Of a stretch of DNA of 64,000 bases, positions 1 through 7,993 are shown in pieces. Each line of letters starts with the position of its first letter. Position 1 is the stretch's first letter. The notes beneath the pieces are model-generated. The model did not search any database and was not told the DNA's origin. It was given only the letters and a program-made list of their open reading frames with translations. The position numbers were made by a program, and so were the translations under genes. Location of the stretch: NCBI GenBank assembly GCA_020635795.1, contig JACJZD010000001.1, positions 753,001 through 817,000 on the forward strand. Direction: 5' to 3'. The stretch comes from Flavobacteriales bacterium. GTDB lineage: Bacteria > Bacteroidota > Bacteroidia > Flavobacteriales_E > Vicingaceae.

Positions 1-193
1 CACTTGTTCTGGAATCGATACAACTTAAAACTACTGCAAATGGATGTTGACCATCAGATGTTTCGTTAACTTGTTGTAACAAGTTTCTGTTTGCTTTTAA
101 ATTGTTTACAAAACGTTCGTTACCTTTTTTTAATATTTCAATTGATTTCTCTGGTGTTAATGCTGCTTGCATTTCTTTAGTTAATGTTTTCAT
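1..193 (-). CDS. beta-carbonic anhydrase, N-terminal part (cut by window edge)
   Basis: Only the first 64 codons are inside the window; the gene runs off the left edge. The visible protein begins MKTLTKEMQA and reaches the beta-class signature SCIDSR, where the Cys is a zinc ligand and the Asp-Arg pair forms the catalytic dyad of this family. Beta-carbonic anhydrases interconvert CO2 and bicarbonate. The start codon lies 20 bp after the stop of the SulP transporter on the same strand, so the two are probably co-transcribed. SulP plus carbonic anhydrase is a common pairing for bicarbonate uptake and pH or CO2 handling; the bicarbonate substrate is an inference from this pairing. Confidence 0.93.
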   Translation of the reverse strand, partial: MKTLTKEMQAALTPEKSIEILKKGNERFVNNLKANRNLLQQVNETSDGQHPFAVVLSCIDSRTS

Positions 194-213
194 ATGTAAA
201 TTTTTATTGTTTT

Positions 214-1749
214 TTAATTAATAGTTATGCCTTTTACAGTTACGGTTATTCCTTTTGTTTTAGCACTTACCATGTAGTTTTGAATAATTTCAATTACATC
301 AAAATGAATGCTTTTTGTACTGGTACCATCAATTACAACTGTAGAATTACTAGGAACGTGATTTAACATCTGCAAAATGCTTCCTTTGTTTAAAAAGGTT
401 ACTTCTTCTGATAAAGTTACAACGTGTTCTTCACCTTCTTTTTTTTCATTTTTTAGGATGTAAAAAGGGTTTTTAAAGTTGTTACGTAAAATATAAAATA
501 TTGCGAATACCATTCCTATTGCAATACCTTTTAAAAGGTCGGTGAACAGAATACCAATTATTGTAGCCACAAAAGGAATGAATTGTTCTAAGCCTTGTTT
601 GTAAACCATTTTAAATAAAGCTGGTTTTGCCAACTTATAACCAACAATTAAAAGAATTGAAGCAAGTGTAGCGAGAGGAATCATGTTTAATAGTGCAGGA
701 ATAGTAATGGCGCAAATCAATAAAAAGAAACCGTGAATAATTGCCGACATTTTTGTTTTACCACCAAATGAGATGTTTGCAGAACTTCTTACAATAACTT
801 GAGTTAAAGGCAAACCCCCAATTAAACCTGAAATAATATTACCAAACCCTTGAGCCTTTAATTCTCGATTTGTTGGCGTTACTCTTTTATCTGGATCAAG
901 TTTGTCGGTAGCTTCAACACACAATAGTGTTTCTAAACTTGCTACTATTGCTAAAACAAATGCAATAACATAAACTTGTGGGTTATTAAGTTGAGTAAAA
1001 TCAGGAAGTGTAAATTGACTTAGAAATTCTCCTACATTAGAAGCTACAGGAATCTGAACTACTTGTTTTCCCGATAAGCTAAATGGAAGAATGTTGTTCT
1101 GAAACAAGTAATTAATAAGAATACCTGAAAGCACTGCTACCAAAGGACCATTAATCATTCCAAATACTTTCGATTTTTTCATTAAAACCTGTTCCCAGAA
1201 AATTAAAATGAATAGAGATATGATTGAAATAATAATTGCACCAGGTGTTATATAGTTAAGCATGTGGTACAATTCGGAAAAAGTATTTTCTCCATCTGGT
1301 TGTATAAAAGCTAAATCGCCTTCAAAATCGGCATCGTAACCAAAAGCATGAGGTATTTGTTTTAGAATAATTAATAATCCAATACCAGAAAGCATCCCTT
1401 TAATAACTGATGAAGGGAAGTAGTAAGCAATAGTACCTAGTTTCAAATATCCTAAAATAAGTTGGATAACACCTGCTAGAACTACTGCTAATAAAAAGGT
1501 TTCCCATGAGCCTAGCGTGGCGATGGCTCCTAAAACAATAACGGCTAAACCAGCGGCCGGACCACTAACGCCTAATGGTGAGCCACTAGCCATACCTACT
1601 ACAATACCACCGACAATACCGGCGATAATACCTGAAAATAATGGGGCTCCTGATGCTAATGCAATACCTAAACATAAAGGTAGAGCTACGAAGAATACGA
1701 CTACACTTGCTGGTAAATCGTTTTTAATGTGTTTAAATAAGTTATTCAT
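214..1749 (-). CDS. SulP family anion transporter, likely bicarbonate or sulfate
   Basis: A polytopic inner-membrane anion transporter of the SulP (SLC26-like) family. The N-terminus has the family pattern of repeated small residues in the first helices (LPLCLGIALASG, then SGPAAGL), followed by about ten further hydrophobic helices. The last ~80 residues resemble a short STAS domain with a VVIDGT strand. I place the start at MNNLFKHIKND (511 aa) because the -7 promoter element at 1776-1783 would leave an upstream ATG at 1798-1800 outside the transcript; the longer form would be 528 aa. It precedes the carbonic anhydrase by 20 bp and diverges from a TetR regulator. Bicarbonate is the likeliest substrate from context, but sulfate cannot be excluded by sequence. 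Confidence 0.9.
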   Translation of the reverse strand: MNNLFKHIKNDLPASVVVFFVALPLCLGIALASGAPLFSGIIAGIVGGIVVGMASGSPLGVSGPAAGLAVIVLGAIATLGSWETFLLAVVLAGVIQLILGYLKLGTIAYYFPSSVIKGMLSGIGLLIILKQIPHAFGYDADFEGDLAFIQPDGENTFSELYHMLNYITPGAIIISIISLFILIFWEQVLMKKSKVFGMINGPLVAVLSGILINYLFQNNILPFSLSGKQVVQIPVASNVGEFLSQFTLPDFTQLNNPQVYVIAFVLAIVASLETLLCVEATDKLDPDKRVTPTNRELKAQGFGNIISGLIGGLPLTQVIVRSSANISFGGKTKMSAIIHGFFLLICAITIPALLNMIPLATLASILLIVGYKLAKPALFKMVYKQGLEQFIPFVATIIGILFTDLLKGIAIGMVFAIFYILRNNFKNPFYILKNEKKEGEEHVVTLSEEVTFLNKGSILQMLNHVPSNSTVVIDGTSTKSIHFDVIEIIQNYMVSAKTKGITVTVKGITIN

Positions 1750-1775
1750 AAATTGATTGTTTTTAAAACTTTTGT

Positions 1776-1783
1776 CAAAAATA
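1776..1783 (-). promoter_or_regulatory. -7 promoter element for the SulP gene
   Basis: Read on the minus strand this is TATTTTTG, matching the Bacteroidota -7 consensus TAnnTTTG. It would start transcription near 1769-1770, about 20 nt before the ATG at 1749. The first operator-like palindrome overlaps it. No clear -33 TTTG is visible. Confidence 0.55.
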
Positions 1784-1814
1784 GTAATATTATTTAACAT
1801 GATAGTAATACTAT
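1781..1814. promoter_or_regulatory. paired operator-like palindromes between SulP and tetR
   Basis: Two 13-bp inverted repeats lie in the divergent promoter region: ATAGTAATATTAT (1781-1793, one mismatched pair) and ATAGTAATACTAT (1802-1814, perfect). Their starts are 21 bp apart, two helical turns, so dimers would bind on the same face. Copy 1 overlaps the SulP -7 element; copy 2 lies 15 bp upstream of the tetR -7 element. This is the layout expected for a TetR protein that represses both its own gene and its neighbour. Binding itself is inferred. Confidence 0.6.
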
Positions 1815-1829
1815 TACAAAAAATATTTT

Positions 1830-1837
1830 TACCTTTG
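1830..1837 (+). promoter_or_regulatory. -7 promoter element for the TetR regulator
   Basis: TACCTTTG matches TAnnTTTG. The predicted start of transcription, about 1843-1845, leaves a leader of about 12 nt before the ATG at 1857 and excludes the TTG at 1845 as the likely start codon. Confidence 0.55.
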
Positions 1838-1856
1838 TTAAAAATTGTTAATCATC

Positions 1857-2531
1857 ATGAATGTATCCGTAAACTTTAAAATGAATGAAAAACTTTTCTT
1901 GAGAAATCCAGAAGAGTCGGAATTGGGTAAGCGTATAATACAACATAGCATTATATTAATACACAAAATTGGTTTTGAAGATTTTACATTTAAAAAATTA
2001 GCTATTGAAATAGGCACAACAGAAGCCAGTGTGTATCGTTATTTTGAAAACAAACACAGGTTGTTGTTGTATATTGTGGATTGGTATTGGTGTTGGCAGG
2101 AGTATAGATTACTTTATGAAACAAATAACATTAGTAACCCTGAAACCAAATTAAAGGTTGCAATTAAATTTATCTCTTCGCCTGTTGAGGATGATTTAAC
2201 TATTGTTCATGTGAATGAAAAACTGCTTTATGAAATTGTAATGAAGGAAGGAGCAAAGTCGTATTTAACACGACATGTTGCCGAAGACAACTCTAATAAA
2301 CTTTTTCAGCCGTATAAACAATTGTGTTCACGAATTGCAGATTTAATTTTAGAATACAATCCGAAGTACAAATACCCGAGTTCGTTATCAAGTACCATTG
2401 TAGAAATGGCTCACTCACAAAATTTTTATCAGCAAAATTTGCCGTCTTTAACTGATTTTAACACTCTCAAAGACAAGTTTGAGGTATCCGATTTTATCGA
2501 AAACTTAGTGTTTTCGAGTATAACAAAGTAA
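1857..2531 (+). CDS. TetR family transcriptional regulator
   Basis: A 224-residue TetR-type repressor. After a short N-terminal tail, residues ~20-65 form the DNA-binding domain with the typical pattern of this family (GFEDFTFKKLA, then TTEASVYRYFENK, helix-turn-helix ending in a YRYFxNK recognition helix). The remaining ~155 residues are helical and would hold the ligand pocket and dimer surface; the ligand cannot be read from sequence. Divergent from the SulP gene with two palindromes between them, so it probably controls SulP/carbonic anhydrase and itself. ATG at 1857 chosen over TTG at 1845; ATG at 1881 is also possible. Confidence 0.9.
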   Translation: MNVSVNFKMNEKLFLRNPEESELGKRIIQHSIILIHKIGFEDFTFKKLAIEIGTTEASVYRYFENKHRLLLYIVDWYWCWQEYRLLYETNNISNPETKLKVAIKFISSPVEDDLTIVHVNEKLLYEIVMKEGAKSYLTRHVAEDNSNKLFQPYKQLCSRIADLILEYNPKYKYPSSLSSTIVEMAHSQNFYQQNLPSLTDFNTLKDKFEVSDFIENLVFSSITK

Positions 2532-2534
2532 AAA

Positions 2535-2563
2535 AATAGGCTACAATTTAATTGTAGCCTATT
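2535..2563 (-). terminator. intrinsic terminator of the GNAT-nitrilase gene
   Basis: Perfect 13-bp stem (AATAGGCTACAAT pairing with ATTGTAGCCTATT) with a 3-nt loop, between two convergent genes. On the minus strand it is followed directly by a T-run, so it fits termination of the gene ending at 2570. On the plus strand the T-tract is more distant, but it may also stop tetR transcripts. Confidence 0.75.
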
Positions 2564-2569
2564 ACTGAA

Positions 2570-4090
2570 TCATTTTTTCTTTAATTCAAACAAATCTGTT
2601 CTTCGGTCTTTTAAGTTTCGTACACTACCAAACTGATTTAATTCTCTTAATAAATCAATGTCAACATCTGCAATTAAAATCATTTCGGTATTTGGAGTGG
2701 CTTCAGCTTTAATACCATTTGCTGGAAAGGCAAAATCACAAGGAGTAAATACCATCGATTGAGCATACTGTATGTCCATGTTATGCACCTTTGGTAAATT
2801 ACCAACACTACCTGCAATTGCTACATAACATTCATTTTCGATGGCACGTGCTTGAGAACAATTTCTAACTCTTGAATATCCGTTTTGTGTGTCGGTTAAA
2901 AATGGTACAAACAAAATATCCATACCTTCATCAGCCAATAATCGGCTTAATTCAGGAAACTCTGAATCGTAACAGATTAAAACGCCAATTTTTCCACAGT
3001 CGGTATCAAAAGCTTTAAGCTGAGAGCCTCCTTGTAATCCCCATACTTTGGCTTCATCTGGAGTTACATGTAATTTTTCGTAACGATCCATTGAGCCATC
3101 TCGTCTGCACAAATAACCTACATTGTATAGTGTGTCTCCAATCATTTCGGGCATACTGCCTGTTATGATGTTGATGTTATATGAAATAGCTAGATTAGAG
3201 AATTTTTGAACAATATACTCGGTATGTTTAGCCAATTCACGAATGGCTTCTGGTTCGGTTAAATGGTTGTTCTCAGCCATTAAAGGTGCGTTAAAGAACT
3301 CTGGAAATAAGGCAAAATCAGAACGGTAACCAGAAACAGCGTCGATAAAATATTCGGCATGTTGCATCAATTCCTCTAAACTCTCATAAGGACGCATTTG
3401 CCATTGTATCAAACCTAAACGCACTACTTTTTTATTGATGGAAGGTTTCTTTCTTTTCTTTTCGTAATAAAGGTTATCCCATTTTAATAAAACAGCATAA
3501 TCGTTTGAGTGTTCATCGCCTTCTAAGTAATTTTTTAAGATTTTTGATGGGTAGAAATCATTAGAAATTTGAAAATTAAAAACTGGGTCGTGAATCTCTT
3601 TTAATCGAACTTTTTCAATGTATTGTTTTGGTGTTAGCTCATTTGCGTATTTATGATAGTTTGGAATTCTACCACCAAAAGCAATCCCTTTTAAGTTTAA
3701 TCGTTCGCACAATTCTTTTCTGTAATCGTACAAACGACGAGCTAAACGTAACCCTCTAAACTCTGGTTTTATAAAAACATCTATGCCATAAAGCATATCG
3801 CCATTGTTATCGTGAGTATCGAATTTATAATTACCTGTAATATCCTTATAGGTGTGTTTATCATCAAAAGCTTCAGAATCTACAATAATGGACAAAGCAC
3901 AACCAGCAATTTTGTTGTTTGCTTTTATTACAATTTGTCCTTCAGGGAATTTATCAATTAAGGTTTTTATTTGATGTTCTTTCCAATACGCATCAGGCAT
4001 ACTTGAATATGCTTCAATCATCGCTTCTTTCAATTCTTGGTAATCGTTAAGCGTTAAATAACTTAACTCTACATTTTCTATTTCTTGCAT
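2570..4090 (-). CDS. GNAT acetyltransferase fused to a nitrilase-superfamily hydrolase
   Basis: A two-domain protein of 506 aa. Residues ~5-210 are a GNAT N-acetyltransferase fold, with the acetyl-CoA loop region around FRGLRLARRLYDYRK (111-125). Residues ~222-500 are a carbon-nitrogen hydrolase with the full nitrilase triad in order: Glu264 (FPEFFN), Lys339 (YEKLH) and Cys373 (CYDSEFPE). This bifunctional architecture is a recognised but uncharacterised family; substrates are unknown. A hydrolase that releases an amine and an acetyltransferase that caps one would be a logical pair, but that is speculation. It stands alone, ends at a strong terminator, and the next gene upstream is 43 bp away. 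Confidence 0.92.
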   Translation of the reverse strand: MQEIENVELSYLTLNDYQELKEAMIEAYSSMPDAYWKEHQIKTLIDKFPEGQIVIKANNKIAGCALSIIVDSEAFDDKHTYKDITGNYKFDTHDNNGDMLYGIDVFIKPEFRGLRLARRLYDYRKELCERLNLKGIAFGGRIPNYHKYANELTPKQYIEKVRLKEIHDPVFNFQISNDFYPSKILKNYLEGDEHSNDYAVLLKWDNLYYEKKRKKPSINKKVVRLGLIQWQMRPYESLEELMQHAEYFIDAVSGYRSDFALFPEFFNAPLMAENNHLTEPEAIRELAKHTEYIVQKFSNLAISYNINIITGSMPEMIGDTLYNVGYLCRRDGSMDRYEKLHVTPDEAKVWGLQGGSQLKAFDTDCGKIGVLICYDSEFPELSRLLADEGMDILFVPFLTDTQNGYSRVRNCSQARAIENECYVAIAGSVGNLPKVHNMDIQYAQSMVFTPCDFAFPANGIKAEATPNTEMILIADVDIDLLRELNQFGSVRNLKDRRTDLFELKKK

Positions 4091-4133
4091 AAAATTTTAT
4101 GATATTTTTTGTAAAACTACACTTAATTGTAGT

Positions 4134-4553
4134 TTATTGGTGTTGTAATAAATGTTGAATTTTTTGTTCTTTTTCTCTTCTTTCGAACGAATAAGTATTG
4201 GTGTTTAAGTCTAACACCTTATACATTTCGAGCGTTTTGGTTAAAATAGATTTACCTTTCGCTGTATCTTGTTTTAGGGTGTGTTCGCCCATTTCAACAA
4301 AATATTCGATAAGAGTTTCGAGATGTGGAGGAGGTATTTTTTTTTCTAATAAATAGGAGGTGAGTTGTTGTGGAGAAATTTCTAAAATGAGGTCAACATC
4401 AATATCAAGTTCAGTTTTTAGTTGTTGATTGGTTTGCTCAAATGCTAAATCGGAATTAGGAGCATTTTTTAAACTTAAAAAATTGCCTAAAACTTTACTT
4501 AGTGCTTTGCCGAAAATTTCTAATTGATCTTTAATTAAATCGCGTTGTTCCAT
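4134..4553 (-). CDS. conserved-looking hypothetical protein, 139 aa
   Basis: I do not recognise this protein. It is a soluble, mostly helical, 139-residue protein with no signal peptide or membrane segment. The C-terminal third (HTLKQDTAKGKSILTKTLEMYKVL, split here by no obvious domain boundary) reads like a TPR-type helical pair used to count oligomers or bind peptides. Its ATG lies in good sequence context and its codon use matches neighbours. It lies 43 bp upstream of the GNAT-nitrilase gene on the same strand and may share its transcript. Confidence 0.7.
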   Translation of the reverse strand: MEQRDLIKDQLEIFGKALSKVLGNFLSLKNAPNSDLAFEQTNQQLKTELDIDVDLILEISPQQLTSYLLEKKIPPPHLETLIEYFVEMGEHTLKQDTAKGKSILTKTLEMYKVLDLNTNTYSFERREKEQKIQHLLQHQ

Positions 4554-4807
4554 GTATAGTTTTAAAGTTAAGAAAAATTGGTTGATTTGGAAAGTTGGTT
4601 AAGATAATTTTAATGGAATATTGGATTTAACGCACTATCTATGTTTTGTAAGGTGAATTAAAAGCAACTAAATTTTCGTTTAGCTAAGTAATCAAAGCTT
4701 TAATTCCTATTTTGCATTTGTTTGTGTCATCACAAATAAAAGAAACACCGTTTGTGGGACACAATCGGCGGCTGAGATTGCTCCATGAAATATAGATGAT
4801 AGTGGCA
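4554..4807. other. 254-bp intergenic stretch with no recognisable content
   Basis: No gene, terminator-like hairpin, tRNA-like fold or member of the repeat families seen elsewhere in the window could be recognised here. AT-rich, with a locally richer patch near 4755-4785. Confidence 0.5.
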
Positions 4808-5446
4808 TTAGTTTAATATTTCTATATATGTCAGATTCTTTCTAGAAGTACCATGATCTTTTTTAATAACTCTAGATACCTCAGAATTTTTATCATATTT
4901 AAAAATGAAGAATCCTGAATCTTCAATTGAAATTAGTCGGCTGTTCTTATCATATTCGTATGTAATAAAGTCTAAATTTGCGTAATCTTGTCTCATTACA
5001 AGGATGAGTCTGTTTTGACTGTCAAAAGTAAAATGAGTGTTAAAAAATCGAGCTAGATTATCCTCGTCACATGCGTAATGAACCGTATGATACTTAATAG
5101 AGTCAGAGTAATTCATTTTTCCTTTATATCGCCAGAAACATTTACCTTGATAGTTGTAAATAGCAAATGAATCACAATTTAATTTCCATTCAGTAGTATC
5201 AGGGAAGTCACAAATTTCAAAGTCAAAACCTATCCTGTTTTCATAGCTGTCTTTATTTAATAATAGTTTTGAAAGATGCTTCGGCGTTATCTTCTCTTCA
5301 GTGTTAAGAATTGCGATAGTATCAGTTTTAGTAACATCTTTAAAAATCTTTTTTTGTACTTTATGCAGAACAATATAAACAGTCCGTTTCTGTCCAACTA
5401 GTGTAAATGGAATAATGAAAATTAATATGATTAGAATATTTCTCAT
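4808..5446 (-). CDS. secreted hypothetical protein
   Basis: A 212-residue protein with an N-terminal signal peptide (hydrophobic core LIILIFIIPFTLV, cleavage after VGQ is plausible), so it is exported to the periplasm or beyond. The rest is polar, with four Cys residues (CDF, NCDS, GKCFW, YACDE) that could pair after export. The C-terminal part has YEYDKNSRL and KYDKNSEV, short strands similar to the YD-type motifs of RHS-like proteins, but too few to call that family. No neighbour on the same strand close enough for an operon. Function unknown. Confidence 0.65.
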   Translation of the reverse strand: MRNILIILIFIIPFTLVGQKRTVYIVLHKVQKKIFKDVTKTDTIAILNTEEKITPKHLSKLLLNKDSYENRIGFDFEICDFPDTTEWKLNCDSFAIYNYQGKCFWRYKGKMNYSDSIKYHTVHYACDEDNLARFFNTHFTFDSQNRLILVMRQDYANLDFITYEYDKNSRLISIEDSGFFIFKYDKNSEVSRVIKKDHGTSRKNLTYIEILN

Positions 5447-5518
5447 TAATTTGATACCAATATCTAAATAAAAACAATTGCTTTTATCCGCACTATAAAT
5501 TTAACTTAAATGTTGGAA

Positions 5519-6484
5519 TTAATAATTTTTTCCCGAAACTAAATAATTCTTCACATAATCCTCAACGCCTTCTTCCAATGTATGAAAAGGTTTATTGTAA
5601 CCAATTCCTTTTAGTTTGTTCATGTTGGCTTCGGTAAAGTATTGGTACTTATCACGAATGTCTTCTGGCGTTGGTACAAAACTAATGTTTGGCTCTTTTC
5701 CCATTGCTTTAAAGGTGTTTTTTACCAAGTCTAAAAAAGTACGCGCTTTACCTGAACCTAAGTTGTACAATCCTGAGTTTTTTCTATGTTCCAATAAAAA
5801 CATACACACATTTACTACATCTTTAACGTAAACAAAGTCACGTAGTTGTTCACCATCTTTAAAATCAGGGTTGTGCGAAGCAAACAATTTCATTGCTCCA
5901 GTCTGGTTTATTTGATTAAAAGCATGAAAAATAACCGATGCCATTCTACCTTTATGGTATTCGTTAGGTCCATATACATTAAAAAACTTTAAACCAGCCC
6001 AGAAATAAGGCTGTTTTTCTTGTGCTAAAGCCCACTTGTCGAAATCGTTTTTAGAATCTCCGTAAGGGTTTAAAGGTTTTAGTTTGTTTACAATATCGTG
6101 GTTGTCGTCGTAACCAAACTCACCTAAACCATAAGTTGCAGCAGATGAAGCATAAACTAATGGCAAACCATGTTTTACACACAAATTCCAAATGTCTTTG
6201 GTGTAGTTTAAGTTTAGTTTATCAAATATTTTGGTGTCAAATTCGGTGGTATCGGTTCTGGCTCCAATATGAAAAATAAACTGAACCAATTGTTGGTTTT
6301 CTTCTAACCAAGGAATGAATTCTTCTCTGTCAACTTTTTGAGTATAGGTCTTGCCTTCAAAATTTTTGTTTTTTTCAGGGTTAGAAAAATCATCAACTAA
6401 AACAATGTCTTTATAACCTTCTTGATTTAGCTTACTTACTAAACAACTTGCAATAAAACCTGCTGCACCTGTTACTATTATCAT
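5519..6484 (-). CDS. hldD: ADP-L-glycero-D-manno-heptose 6-epimerase
   Basis: An NAD(P)-dependent short-chain epimerase (321 aa) that converts ADP-D-glycero- to ADP-L-glycero-D-manno-heptose, the donor for LPS inner-core heptose. Visible features are the N-terminal Rossmann glycine motif (TGAAGFIA, residues 5-12), the catalytic YxxxK as YGDSK (~140), and the family hallmarks FFNVYGPNEYHKGRMAS and GEQLRDFVYVKDV in the substrate-binding half. Length matches the family (~310). The kinase of the same pathway, rfaE1, is at 55.5 kb, so the pathway genes are dispersed. The upstream flank is a heptanucleotide array starting seven bases before the ATG. Confidence 0.95.
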   Translation of the reverse strand: MIIVTGAAGFIASCLVSKLNQEGYKDIVLVDDFSNPEKNKNFEGKTYTQKVDREEFIPWLEENQQLVQFIFHIGARTDTTEFDTKIFDKLNLNYTKDIWNLCVKHGLPLVYASSAATYGLGEFGYDDNHDIVNKLKPLNPYGDSKNDFDKWALAQEKQPYFWAGLKFFNVYGPNEYHKGRMASVIFHAFNQINQTGAMKLFASHNPDFKDGEQLRDFVYVKDVVNVCMFLLEHRKNSGLYNLGSGKARTFLDLVKNTFKAMGKEPNISFVPTPEDIRDKYQYFTEANMNKLKGIGYNKPFHTLEEGVEDYVKNYLVSGKNY

Positions 6485-6490
6485 ACTTAA

Positions 6491-6568
6491 AGTTAAAAGT
6501 TAAAAGTTAAAAGTTAAAAGTTAAAAGTTAAAAGTGGTTTACAATTAACCATTAACAAATAACGGATT
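6491..6568. repeat. heptamer array with complementary arm (hldD-mqnD gap)
   Basis: Six perfect tandem copies of AGTTAAA (6491-6532), a short spacer, then an opposite arm of heptamers ACAATTA, ACCATTA, ACAAATA (6541-6561) running into the last codons of mqnD. The two arms can pair to form an imperfect, slippage-tolerant hairpin. This is the most regular of the heptamer arrays in the window. Confidence 0.85.
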
Positions 6569-7384
6569 TACAATGTTTGGAATAATCCCTTTTTCTTGTG
6601 CTAAATTAAACATTTTTGTAATGGCTGATTTACCTTCAATACCTAAATCTACAGAGTATTTATTGACATATAACTCAACATGTTGCATCATCACTTTTTT
6701 GTCCATTTCTTGAGCATTACATTGCATATACTCTAATGGAGACTCAGGGTTTTCAAAAGCGTATTCGATGCTTTTACGAAGTAATTTATTTACTTTTTGA
6801 ATGGTTTCTACTGGTAAATGTCGCTTTATTACAATGCCTCCTAATGGAATTAAATTTCCGGTTGTTTGCTCCCAATATTCGCCTAAATCTATTATTTTTT
6901 CCAATCCTTTTTCTTGATACGTAAACCTGTTTTCATGGATAATTAATCCAGCATCAACTTTGCCTGTTAGCACAGCATTTTCAATGTCAGAAAACAACAT
7001 TTCTACTTTATTAGTAGCTTCGGGATGAGCGATACTCAACAAGAAATTAGCAGTGGTGTATTTTCCTGGAATAGCTATTTTTAGTGTGGTGTGTGAAGTG
7101 TGGTGTGTGGTGGGTTTGGAAATCAGTAATGGACCACAACCTTTTCCTAAAGCACTTCCAGCATCTAGTAATACATAGTTTTCGGTTAAATATCCATAGG
7201 CGTGATAGCTTAGTTTGGTGATGTCTAATTCGTTATTAAAAGCCTTTTGATTCAAGTCTTCCACATCGCCTAAATAAACTTCAAAATCTAACCCTTCTGT
7301 ATCTATTTTATGATGGACTAATGCATCAAAAATAAAGGTGTCGTTAGGGCAAGGGGAAAAACCTATGGTTAATTTATTGCTCAT
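6545..7384 (-). CDS. mqnD: 1,4-dihydroxy-6-naphthoate synthase (futalosine menaquinone pathway)
   Basis: A 279-residue MqnA/MqnD-family enzyme. The N-terminal GFSPCPNDTFIFDAL and the central SALGKGCGPLL are the MqnD patterns; the product is 1,4-dihydroxy-6-naphthoate, made from cyclic dehypoxanthine futalosine. Cytosolic. With ubiE at 54.7 kb it indicates that menaquinone is made by the futalosine route. The bioD stop follows its start directly, so it is the downstream member of a bioB-bioF-bioD-mqnD unit. Two oddities: residues near SKPTTHHTSHTT are encoded by a four-unit heptamer array, and the last codons run through the arm of another heptamer array. Confidence 0.92.
   Translation of the reverse strand: MSNKLTIGFSPCPNDTFIFDALVHHKIDTEGLDFEVYLGDVEDLNQKAFNNELDITKLSYHAYGYLTENYVLLDAGSALGKGCGPLLISKPTTHHTSHTTLKIAIPGKYTTANFLLSIAHPEATNKVEMLFSDIENAVLTGKVDAGLIIHENRFTYQEKGLEKIIDLGEYWEQTTGNLIPLGGIVIKRHLPVETIQKVNKLLRKSIEYAFENPESPLEYMQCNAQEMDKKVMMQHVELYVNKYSVDLGIEGKSAITKMFNLAQEKGIIPNIVNPLFVNG
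7084..7111. repeat. four-unit heptamer array inside mqnD
   Basis: Units GTGTGGT, GTGTGAA, GTGTGGT, GTGTGGT in perfect 7-bp phase. It lies in frame within mqnD and encodes a Thr/His-rich stretch (TTHHTSHTT) between a conserved strand (GPLLIS) and LKIAIPGKY. Confidence 0.85.
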
Positions 7385-7993
7385 TTATAGACCGATTTGA
7401 TTTTTGTAACTCAATACCATTTCTTTCGTAATTTCTTGGTGTTGTTGTATTCTACCAAGAAATTGCACCTTAGTATAATTTAAAATAAAAGATTCAGTCT
7501 CTTTGTTTTCTTCACCGTTAAAGATAATTCCTTTTACTTTTAACTTTCTCGCTTTCAAACTTTCTATACTAAGTAAAGTATGGTTAATACTACCCAAATA
7601 ATTTTGAGAAACCAAAATAACTTCAGCATCTAATTTTGCAATCAAATCAATAATTAAATCTTTATCATTTAATGGAACCATTAATCCTCCAGCACCTTCA
7701 ATAATAAGGTTGTTTTGAGTTTTTGGTAAAATAATATTATTCAAATCAATAGTAACTTTATCCAATTTTGCAGCAGCGTGTGGCGACATGGGCTGATTTA
7801 AACGATAAGCTTCGGGATGAATGATAGTTTTCTGATTAGAAATCAAATTCTGAACCTTTAAACTATCAGAAGTATCCAAATCTCCCGATTGTATTGGTTT
7901 CCAATAGTCAGCTTCTAACGCTTCGGTTAAAATGGCTGAAACCACGGTTTTACCAATGTTGGTTCCTATTCCTGTTATAAAATATTTCTTCAT
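7385..7993 (-). CDS. bioD: dethiobiotin synthetase
   Basis: ATP-dependent enzyme (202 aa) that closes the ureido ring of dethiobiotin from 7,8-diaminononanoate and CO2. The P-loop is at the N-terminus in the family form TGIGTNIGKT (residues 7-16), and EGAGGLMVPL (~100) is the second conserved loop. Its ATG overlaps the bioF stop codon by the classic ATGA junction (4 bp), giving translational coupling, and its stop abuts the mqnD start. Slightly shorter than the E. coli enzyme. Cytosolic. No bioA or bioC is visible in the window. Confidence 0.95.
   Translation of the reverse strand: MKKYFITGIGTNIGKTVVSAILTEALEADYWKPIQSGDLDTSDSLKVQNLISNQKTIIHPEAYRLNQPMSPHAAAKLDKVTIDLNNIILPKTQNNLIIEGAGGLMVPLNDKDLIIDLIAKLDAEVILVSQNYLGSINHTLLSIESLKARKLKVKGIIFNGEENKETESFILNYTKVQFLGRIQQHQEITKEMVLSYKNQIGL

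Noticed and set aside
184..366. Plus-strand reading frame antisense to the SulP gene
   Set aside because: It is the shadow of the SulP C-terminal region; no codon-use or homology support. The same applies to many other short frames opposite real genes, e.g. those at 1517, 9391, 15589, 21469 and 40626.
6491..6561. Possible CRISPR-like array
   Set aside because: Unit length is 7 bp with no spacers, and no cas genes are present.
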